IMG/VR virus record: IMGVR_UViG_3300030328_003713
Location: 1-32,497 of that record
DNA: 32,497 nt
From: a virus
Direction: 5' to 3' (one strand)
Numbering within the stretch: position 1 is the first letter of the stretch; each line of letters starts with the position of its first letter. Below the pieces are notes generated by a model that saw only the letters and a list, made by a program, of their open reading frames with translations, did not search any database and was not told the DNA's origin. Positions 26,188-32,497 of the stretch are shown one piece after another. The translations under genes were made by a program, and so were the position numbers.

Positions 26188-26231
26188 AAAAGGAGGGCAG
26201 AGAGCGTTTACATGCATGCCGCCCTCCTTTT
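26188..26231 (-). terminator. intrinsic terminator after the capsid gene
   Basis: Perfect 11-base inverted arms (AAAAGGAGGGC at 26188-26198 and GCCCTCCTTTT at 26221-26231) flank a 22-base loop. On the minus strand the GC-rich stem core is followed by TTTTATTTTTT, a proper U-tract, and it begins 14 bases after the capsid stop codon. This is the strongest hairpin in the window. Its place matches the T7 Tphi terminator after gene 10, where partial termination keeps capsid mRNA abundant while downstream genes get less. Some termination on the plus strand is also possible because the other arm is followed by TTTTT. Confidence 0.88.
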
Positions 26232-26245
26232 TAATAATAAGTTGC

Positions 26246-27742
26246 TTACTTCATTAACATGAAATTGTTAGCACCTTGTACAACTAAACATCTCTCAGAT
26301 AAATAGTGAACTTGCATTGCATCTAGATCAGATGTAACAGCTCCAACTGAACCAGTAACCCAAGTTTTCATTTTTCTAGATTCTGTTTGAGAAGCTCTAT
26401 ACCTAACATGTAAGAATGGTCTCTTTAAGTTTTTACCTAAAGATTGATCATATACAGTAGATGTTCCAGCAGGAATAATAACCCCTCTAACTGGAGCTAC
26501 AGCATCTCTTGAGTTAATACCACCTCTTGTAGCCTTATCATTTAAGTATCTAAAGTCAGATTTATAGAAGTCATAAGAACCTCTTCTGAAACCAGAAAAA
26601 CCTAAATTAAGTGCCATATCCTCAGAGTTGTTAAATACTCCATAAGAAGTACCACCAGCACCGTAAGAATTCATTGAAGCTAACATGTCATCCATAGCTA
26701 AGCTAGTAGATCTGTTAACAAACATCATGTTTTCTTCAATAGCACCTTGAGAATCAAACTCAGCTAAGATAGCATCAAATTCAGCTAAATCAGTAGCAGC
26801 GTTAACACCAGTTACACCAGTAGTAATATTACCTCTAGTTTCAATAGCAGCAAATAAACCTTCACTACCAAACTCATTAGTAGCACCGTTAATTGAACCA
26901 TCTGCAGTAGAAGCAGAAGCTACACCTTTAACAGCTTCTAACATAGTCATTTCTAAGTAATCAGTAAAACGAGCTCTAGTGTCTCCTTCAGCTTTTAAGT
27001 ACCAAAGATATCCACTTTGTCCAGCTTCACCAGTGATTTCAACCCAACCAATTTGAGAAGCATCAGATCCAGAGATCTCATAGTAATCTTTCATTATGAT
27101 TGGTTTGTTAGTAAATGAAGTATGAGTAGGTCTAACGTTACCATATCCATCAGTTGATGAAGCAGTACCACCTTGACCATTTTTACCTTTACCAAACTCA
27201 GAACCTATAACTAATAAAGTTCCTGCGTTAGATCCACCACCATCAGAAAAAGCAGAAGCAGCATCAGCTGTAGCTCTTTCGTAAGGTAAACACGTAACGT
27301 TGTTGTTAGATACGGCAGATACGAAACATTTGATCGCACCTTCTGCAGTCGCTACAATTACCATGTCATTAATTCTAACACCATGCTCATCAGTACCTAC
27401 TGAATTACCATCAATATCGTTAGTAATAGCAAATACATTTGAGTTTTCATCGTGAGTACCTGTGTAAGATAAATGTAATCTACCTTGTTCTGACCAAATA
27501 ACTTGGTCTGAGGACATTGCCTCTTCTGCACCAACTTGAGCTAAGAAACCTGAAATAGTTCTGTTACCGAACACTTCAGCTTCTTTTTCCATTAAGTCTG
27601 GTACGTATTGTTGACCCCAGTCGTTTCCGTCTGCGGTAAAATCTATATAGTTTGAAGATAGTGTTGCTTTTTTAGAAGCTGGTACACTATTTAAACTACC
27701 TGAGACCCCGGAATGCCCAGGGCCTGGATTTGAAATTGCCAT
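26246..27742 (-). CDS. major capsid protein
   Basis: This 498-residue protein lies directly after the acidic scaffold-like gene and before a strong terminator, the standard position of the major head protein. Its sequence is Gly/Ala/Ser-rich with even composition and no signal peptide or membrane segments. Conserved-looking segments include NDWGQQYVPDLMEKEAEVFG (about residues 40-59), QVIWSEQGRLHLSY, the ARFTDYLEMTMLEAVKGVAS helix and the C-terminal SRKMKTWVTGSVGAV then LDAMQVHYLSERCLVVQGAN. These match the capsid proteins I associate with uncultured marine and crAss-related short-tailed phages; an HK97 fold is expected by family knowledge, not shown here. The leader is strongly A-rich (TTAAAAAAACAAAATT before ATG) with no Shine-Dalgarno sequence. 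Codons appear more uniform than in the neighbouring genes, fitting high expression. Confidence 0.85.
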   Translation of the reverse strand: MAISNPGPGHSGVSGSLNSVPASKKATLSSNYIDFTADGNDWGQQYVPDLMEKEAEVFGNRTISGFLAQVGAEEAMSSDQVIWSEQGRLHLSYTGTHDENSNVFAITNDIDGNSVGTDEHGVRINDMVIVATAEGAIKCFVSAVSNNNVTCLPYERATADAASAFSDGGGSNAGTLLVIGSEFGKGKNGQGGTASSTDGYGNVRPTHTSFTNKPIIMKDYYEISGSDASQIGWVEITGEAGQSGYLWYLKAEGDTRARFTDYLEMTMLEAVKGVASASTADGSINGATNEFGSEGLFAAIETRGNITTGVTGVNAATDLAEFDAILAEFDSQGAIEENMMFVNRSTSLAMDDMLASMNSYGAGGTSYGVFNNSEDMALNLGFSGFRRGSYDFYKSDFRYLNDKATRGGINSRDAVAPVRGVIIPAGTSTVYDQSLGKNLKRPFLHVRYRASQTESRKMKTWVTGSVGAVTSDLDAMQVHYLSERCLVVQGANNFMLMK

Positions 27743-27763
27743 AATTTTGTTTTTTTAAATTTG

Positions 27764-28927
27764 TTATTTATTTTTAATTTTAAACTTAAAATCATTAGAA
27801 GTGTCACCTAATACTTTTACTTTTATCCCACCAGCTTCAACAACGCCGTGTTCTTGCCTTGGATCCATATTTACATTCTTGGCTTTAGCAACGCTTTGTT
27901 TTAAAGCATCAGACTTGCCTTGCTCATAAAAATGTTTTGCAACAGCATCAGGATTCATAGCGGTAAACAAAGACTTGTGGTAACCTTTAGCATCTGACAT
28001 TTCATTATTTTCGTTCAAAAACTTTTTGACAAAATTATTAATATCGCTTTGAGTTTCTTTTACTTTGTTAGCGTTTTTAACATTGAACCTGTAGCTTTTA
28101 TCACCAACGTTAAAATCAAAACCTTTAAAGTTTGAATTAAAAACATTGTTTGTTTTCATTTTAAAAGCATTAGTTTGTTTTTCTATAACCGCCTCGTTTT
28201 CTTTTGACTCCTTGTTATATCTATTAAAAAAATCTATAGCTTTTTGTTGTTCTTTGGTCAACTTTGACCCAGCTTTAATTTCTTCATAGTATTTGGACTT
28301 TTGCCTGTCCAGATGGGCTTTAGCGTCGGCAACTTGCTCTTTTAACGCTATTTTCTTTTTCTTAATATCTCTTTCTTCATCAACTTCTTCATCAAATGAA
28401 AACCTATCTTCGATTAAAAATTCTACTTCGTCTGATGTTAAGTGAGATTTTGTTTGCTTATAATACTCTCTAAGCACTGTCATGTCGTCGTAATTTGTGA
28501 AATCTTGATTAAGACGCACGTAATCTTCTAGTGTACCTCCGGTTTCTTCCATAAAGTCCATTAACTTTTGAACATTTTCAGGTAGAGCTTTTCCAGTTTC
28601 TTTAGCTTCAGCTACAGCTTCTTCAACTTCTTCAACTAATTCTTCTACTTTTTCTTCTTCAGTAATTTCTTCTAGTACTGGACTTTCTTCTTGTGTTTGT
28701 TCTTCCGGTTGTACTTCTTCTTGTTTTTTTGTGGCATCGGCATTTTCATCGACTCCAGCCACTCCCTCGTCGACAGGGTTGTCTTCTTTAACTTCATCTT
28801 CTTTTGGTTTGCTTAAATCAACAACATAATTGCCGTCTTCATTAATATTTGGTTTTTTAGTTTCTTCAACTGTATCTACAGTTTCAGGTGTAGTTTCTTC
28901 AACTACGTTTTCTACGTTTTCTTCCAT
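27764..28927 (-). CDS. acidic scaffold-like head assembly protein (387 aa)
   Basis: Residues 1-120 are extremely Glu/Val/Thr-rich and low in complexity (runs such as VEELVEEVEEAVAEAKE), so this part is probably disordered or coiled. Residues about 165-260 are a long charged helical region (DIKKKKIALKEQVADAKAHL, split by short turns). The C-terminus is basic and compact (GGIKVKVLGDTSNDFKFKIKNK region). Such an acidic, helical protein with a basic end that binds capsid subunits, encoded just before the capsid gene and after the portal, is the usual profile of a phage scaffolding protein. No protease motif is visible, so either a separate protease lies elsewhere or the scaffold exits uncut. It starts 28 bases after the portal stop. 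Confidence 0.72.
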   Translation of the reverse strand: MEENVENVVEETTPETVDTVEETKKPNINEDGNYVVDLSKPKEDEVKEDNPVDEGVAGVDENADATKKQEEVQPEEQTQEESPVLEEITEEEKVEELVEEVEEAVAEAKETGKALPENVQKLMDFMEETGGTLEDYVRLNQDFTNYDDMTVLREYYKQTKSHLTSDEVEFLIEDRFSFDEEVDEERDIKKKKIALKEQVADAKAHLDRQKSKYYEEIKAGSKLTKEQQKAIDFFNRYNKESKENEAVIEKQTNAFKMKTNNVFNSNFKGFDFNVGDKSYRFNVKNANKVKETQSDINNFVKKFLNENNEMSDAKGYHKSLFTAMNPDAVAKHFYEQGKSDALKQSVAKAKNVNMDPRQEHGVVEAGGIKVKVLGDTSNDFKFKIKNK

Positions 28928-28955
28928 AATATAATATAATAATAATTAATAATTT

Positions 28956-31379
28956 TTAACTAGGCTCAAAAGAACCTAAATCAAACCCGCCGCCTAATAT
29001 ATCATTACCTGCGGATTCAAAGTTTTTAGGTGGTTTTTCACCTTTTCTTTGGTCTATAAGAGCACTTTGCTGTGAAGCTTGTATTCTTGTTCTTTCATCT
29101 TTACGATCTTCTTTTTCTGTTTCTTTTTTGCTTGTGGTTTCGTTATCTAGTTTTCTTAACTGCATGTTGTACTCAAACTCTTGTTGCATTAGCTCTTTTT
29201 TCATAGCACCTTCTGCTTGCATTTTTTGCAACTCTAACTGCGCTTCAATTTGTACTAACGAAGTTTTTTGTTGTGTTATAGCCATGTTTTTTTGTACTTC
29301 AGCTTGTGCAGCTACTTGTTGAGCTTGTGCATTTGCATCTGCTTGAGCTTTTATGTTTGCTTGATTAATTTGAAAATCTTTTTCTTCTTTTTGAGATCTA
29401 CGTAGTTTTAAAAGTTGGTTTGCTAACTTTAAGTTTTTAATTTCTCTAATATCAATAGCGTCTTCAAGCATTATTGTTTGTTGAGCTAAAGCAACTTGTA
29501 TATTGTTTTCAAGCAAAGCTTTTTCTTCTTCATCAGGCGCTAACTCTATAAATATACCAAAATCATATAAATGCATGTTTCGCAGTTCTTCAAGTGTAGC
29601 AACGTTGTGAACGCCTATTTGTTGAATAAACGCATCAGCTGTTGGTGAGTATTCTAATATATCAGATATTCTAAGTGATAAACACTCCGCTATTTGAGAA
29701 GTTAAAAATAAACCAGACTGTAGTATGTGCCTTGTCGCCGTGTTACTATTTGCGGCAGCTAGCTTTTGTACACCTACTAAAGCGTTTTTATCTGGCGTAC
29801 TACCGTCTCTAGCCTCGTTAAGTCCGGTAGTATCTCTTATCATTTGTAAATAGTAATTATAATTACCTATAAGTGATTGTAGTTTTTGACCACCAGAGCC
29901 TGATTGTATTTCTTGAATAGGAACTTTACCTGGGTTCATATCGCCTTCACTTGTAAATGATCTACCAATTACCGAACCTGTTTGGAAGAACATGTTTAAA
30001 GCCTCTTGAGGATTATAATTAGTTCCATTGCCTAAGTCTATTTCAGCTAACCCATCAGCATCTAAATAAACACCGTCTGGCACCATACGCGATAACACTT
30101 GTTGTAACTTTAAATGCGTAAGCTGTATCATATCAGCAAAACCAGTTACACGTCTTACTAAACTTTCTATTTTACCTTTGTACATACGCGGAGCAACAAT
30201 AGCATAGTTCATTTTAACTTTAGTAAAATCACTCTTAGGCCTCATCATGTTTTTAGCCATTTCCCACTTAAGCAATTTATTTGTACCTACTATTAAAGCA
30301 CCTTCATACAAACACTCTATTGATCTTGATATTTTTGCAAAACTTCCCTCTTTGTTTTCAGGAGGATTAAACGTATCGTCTTTTTCAACTAACTTTTCAG
30401 CACCGCTACCAGTTTCTTTTACTTTGTATACTTCGTTCATATACGTTTTATAATTAAAATATAAAACTTGAACTTTATTGTTATCTAATTCTTTATAACT
30501 TGTTGAGCCCTGATTATAATTTGTTTGAAGATAATTTTTATTTTTCATTATATCTTCTAAATCTTCCGCTTCTAAATGTGGAAATTGTTTTGCTAGCTCG
30601 TTAACAGGTATACTTTTTATTTCACCCACATAATATAAGTCGTCAAAATAAGGCGACTCAGTATATGAATAAACTAAATCAGCTGGATCAACATAATTAA
30701 TTGTAACTCCTTCTGAAGTATTAAAGTCTGTTTTTACAGCACCAATACCTAACACTGTTAAATCATAATAAAATCTTTTCTTTGTAAGCTCGTACTTGTT
30801 ACCTTCCATTAAAACAGACAATGCTTGTTCTTGTGCGATTTCAACAGCTTGTTTATATGTTAACTGCATGTGTAAAGCTAGTTCTTCTTCACTAGATGGT
30901 AAAGTTTCTTGGTCTGAATTACTAATATCTATATTAAACTCCGCTTGAACAAAATCATTATATGATTTCATTTGTATATCCTCTAACAAAGCATTCATGT
31001 ACTCTGTTCTTTGCGTCACACCGTATGGATCTTGTGAATATGCTTTTATATCGTAAGTTCTATCAGACAAACCATTGACTACAATATCAACAAACTTAGG
31101 TATAATAGGTACTGGCGTCCAGTCTAAATTTAAATAAGATAAATCACCGTTTATAGATAACTCATCTTTATATTTTTGTATTGATTGCTCTCCTCTTGCA
31201 TATAATCTTAGCTTGTGATAATCGTTTTTATTTGTTGCAAATCTAGCGTGGTTATGCTCGTTGTGAAACCACTCTGTTTCTATTGCTTTTGCAACTTTTA
31301 AACCATAATCATAACTTAGCTTTTCAGCATCACTAACAACTTGACTAGGAAAATAACTTTTTATAACAGACTCTGCCAT
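28956..31379 (-). CDS. portal protein
   Basis: The 807-residue protein follows the terminase gene by two bases. Portal proteins form a 12-subunit ring at one capsid vertex through which DNA enters and leaves. Features seen include the N-terminal helical region with KLRLYARGEQ and DLSYLNLDWTPVPIIPKFVDIVVNGL (given here as DWTPVPIIPKFVDIVVNGL), VTINYVDPADLVYSYTESPY as the clip/wing type strand, and QVLSRMVPDGVYLDADGLAE, followed by the GLNEARDGS turn that is typical of crAss-like and marine portals. Residues about 650-770 are a long Gln/Ala/Lys/Glu coiled coil, the likely barrel reaching into the capsid. The end (NDILGGGFDLGSFEPS) is Gly/Phe-rich. Size is at the large end for portals because of this extension. 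The call rests on order and motifs. Confidence 0.85.
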   Translation of the reverse strand: MAESVIKSYFPSQVVSDAEKLSYDYGLKVAKAIETEWFHNEHNHARFATNKNDYHKLRLYARGEQSIQKYKDELSINGDLSYLNLDWTPVPIIPKFVDIVVNGLSDRTYDIKAYSQDPYGVTQRTEYMNALLEDIQMKSYNDFVQAEFNIDISNSDQETLPSSEEELALHMQLTYKQAVEIAQEQALSVLMEGNKYELTKKRFYYDLTVLGIGAVKTDFNTSEGVTINYVDPADLVYSYTESPYFDDLYYVGEIKSIPVNELAKQFPHLEAEDLEDIMKNKNYLQTNYNQGSTSYKELDNNKVQVLYFNYKTYMNEVYKVKETGSGAEKLVEKDDTFNPPENKEGSFAKISRSIECLYEGALIVGTNKLLKWEMAKNMMRPKSDFTKVKMNYAIVAPRMYKGKIESLVRRVTGFADMIQLTHLKLQQVLSRMVPDGVYLDADGLAEIDLGNGTNYNPQEALNMFFQTGSVIGRSFTSEGDMNPGKVPIQEIQSGSGGQKLQSLIGNYNYYLQMIRDTTGLNEARDGSTPDKNALVGVQKLAAANSNTATRHILQSGLFLTSQIAECLSLRISDILEYSPTADAFIQQIGVHNVATLEELRNMHLYDFGIFIELAPDEEEKALLENNIQVALAQQTIMLEDAIDIREIKNLKLANQLLKLRRSQKEEKDFQINQANIKAQADANAQAQQVAAQAEVQKNMAITQQKTSLVQIEAQLELQKMQAEGAMKKELMQQEFEYNMQLRKLDNETTSKKETEKEDRKDERTRIQASQQSALIDQRKGEKPPKNFESAGNDILGGGFDLGSFEPS

Positions 31380-31381
31380 AT

Positions 31382-32497
31382 TTATTTTTTAATTAATTTA
31401 GATGTACTACCTTTGTTTGTATACTTAGCAATACTTATGTTTAGTTTAGGTTTTTCTATTTTAGCATTTGGTGCGTATAAATGTCTATTGTTAGCCATAA
31501 TAGCCAAACCAGAACTTATAGAAGCATCATGCTTTGTTCTTTTGTTTATATCAAATTTTGCCCAATCGTTTAATAACTCGTTAAAATAACAACTACCAAA
31601 TCTGCCTTCATTGTTTATACCTACATGATCTTGTATATACATTTCAATCGCAGCGGCGTGAGCTTGTTTTATATCTTCACTTGAGTTTGGTATACCGCCA
31701 ACCTCTTTTTCAGCAACAGATAATTTGTTCCATATTTTGTCAGGTCTATTCATGCTAAAACCTCTGTAACCACGTCTTCGTAAATAGTATAACAAACGAG
31801 GTTTATTGTTCTCTGCAAGTAAAGGCATACTGTAAAATACTAATGCCATTAAAACGTCTTCAAAAAACATTTCTGCAGTTTGTGGTCTTGACAAATACTC
31901 AAGAAAAAATTGATTTGCCGGAGCGTCTTCCATGCTAAATTTAGTTAAACCGTGCAGCGCTCCTTTAGAACCAGCACCATCAACAGTACCTGATATATCG
32001 TAACTATCACAACCAAAAGCACCCATGTGTTCGTTGCCTGGATATTTAATACCGTTTTTTATTACCACTCTATTTTGCAGATGTTGTGGCGGTGTCCAGC
32101 TTATTTTAAATCTACCTTTTGGATCTGGGTAAAATATTACTTTAGAATCTTTAACGCCATTAACCCACTGAAAATTACCTCTTGTAATGCCTAATGTTCT
32201 AGACATTTCTTCATTGTAGTCTATTTGCTCGTATATTTTTACTAAATTAAATATACTATTTTTTGTTTCATCTCTAAAAGCGTGCTCTGTAGTTCTTGGG
32301 AATTGCCTATAAAATTCGTTTAACGCGTCTTGATCGTTTCTTAAACCGTCAGCCTCGTTCTGCCAACTGTCAATTACACCTATATCTATTAACTCTCCAT
32401 GGGGATCAAAGACTTCATCACTCGGAGTATTGAAGACTGGGCTTCCGTGCTCATCAATAAATCCTTCGTAGTTCCACTCCATTGGGATAAAAAGAGA
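31382..32497 (-). CDS. terL: terminase large subunit, C-terminal nuclease part (cut by window edge)
   Basis: The reading frame stays open through the right window edge (SLFIP precedes the first visible Met at 32482), so the ATPase half lies outside and the Met at 32482 is internal. The visible part fits the RNase H-like nuclease domain that cuts packaged DNA at the portal. Counting from that Met, D159 in GAFGCDSYDIS is the first acidic residue, E224 in PLLAENNKPRLLYYLRRRGY (split: PLLAENN, then LLYYLRRRGY) sits at the position of the second, and D319 in KRTKHDASISSG is the last, giving a D-E-D metal site. The gene ends two bases before the portal start, the usual terminase-portal order. FYRQFPRTTEHAFRD upstream is a linker segment also seen in crAss-like terminases. 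Strong call. Confidence 0.9.
   Translation of the reverse strand, partial: SLFIPMEWNYEGFIDEHGSPVFNTPSDEVFDPHGELIDIGVIDSWQNEADGLRNDQDALNEFYRQFPRTTEHAFRDETKNSIFNLVKIYEQIDYNEEMSRTLGITRGNFQWVNGVKDSKVIFYPDPKGRFKISWTPPQHLQNRVVIKNGIKYPGNEHMGAFGCDSYDISGTVDGAGSKGALHGLTKFSMEDAPANQFFLEYLSRPQTAEMFFEDVLMALVFYSMPLLAENNKPRLLYYLRRRGYRGFSMNRPDKIWNKLSVAEKEVGGIPNSSEDIKQAHAAAIEMYIQDHVGINNEGRFGSCYFNELLNDWAKFDINKRTKHDASISSGLAIMANNRHLYAPNAKIEKPKLNISIAKYTNKGSTSKLIKK

Noticed and set aside
31382-32482. Complete 366-residue terminase starting at 32482
   Set aside because: The frame continues open to the window edge with terminase-like residues before that Met, and the ATPase motifs are absent, so the gene is truncated by the window.
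1-32497. tRNA genes, CRISPR arrays, integrase, attachment sites or insertion sequences
   Set aside because: Almost all bases are accounted for by long minus-strand genes, the gaps are under 100 bases, and no matching pattern was seen.

Overview
The window is a near-complete virion-structure (late) module of a tailed, probably short-tailed (podovirus-type), double-stranded DNA phage. Every supported gene is on the minus strand, so transcription runs from the right edge (about 32.5 kb) to the left edge. The DNA is AT-rich and genes are packed with gaps of 0 to about 90 bases, several as TAA-ATG junctions or a TAATG overlap. Start codons follow A-rich leaders with no Shine-Dalgarno sequence. That leader style, together with protein types I associate with uncultured marine phages and crAss-like phages, suggests a Bacteroidota (Flavobacteriia-like) host in a marine habitat. 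The host assignment is inference.

Layout in transcription order: terminase large subunit nuclease half (31382-32497, cut by the window edge); portal with a long C-terminal coiled coil (28956-31379); acidic scaffold-like protein (27764-28927); major capsid protein (26246-27742); a strong intrinsic terminator (26188-26231) directly after the capsid gene; a conserved phage structural protein (25308-26156); a short GC-rich imperfect palindrome (25263-25301); two neck/ring proteins (24557-25252 and 22997-24553); a 2804-residue tail nozzle/stabilization-type protein (14579-22993); a beta-rich virion protein (13311-14579); a small conserved protein (12975-13304); an internal-virion-like helical protein ending in a short S74-like chaperone domain (12063-12947); a 494-residue unknown (10576-12060); a 3029-residue giant protein with metallopeptidase-like and HAD-phosphatase-like motifs, probably ejected with the genome (1486-10575); a predicted outer-membrane lipoprotein (432-1484); a staphylococcal-nuclease-like enzyme (61-429); and the first 19 codons of a further gene (1-59).

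The genes read as one assembly line. Terminase and portal package DNA into a capsid built on the scaffold, ring and nozzle proteins close the neck and form a short tail, and the last large proteins are likely internal proteins delivered into the cell. The most notable features are two insertions of carbohydrate-binding-like beta-sandwich modules. One, of about 1050 residues, sits inside the nozzle protein and one, of about 225 residues, inside the adjacent ring protein, so the neck and tail body itself may carry the host-binding surface. Other points of interest are the giant protein's HAD and HExxH motifs, the S74-like C-terminus on a non-fibre protein, and the phage-encoded outer-membrane-type lipoprotein. 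No tRNA, CRISPR array, integrase or insertion sequence was seen, and no stretch over 300 bases lacks a gene.
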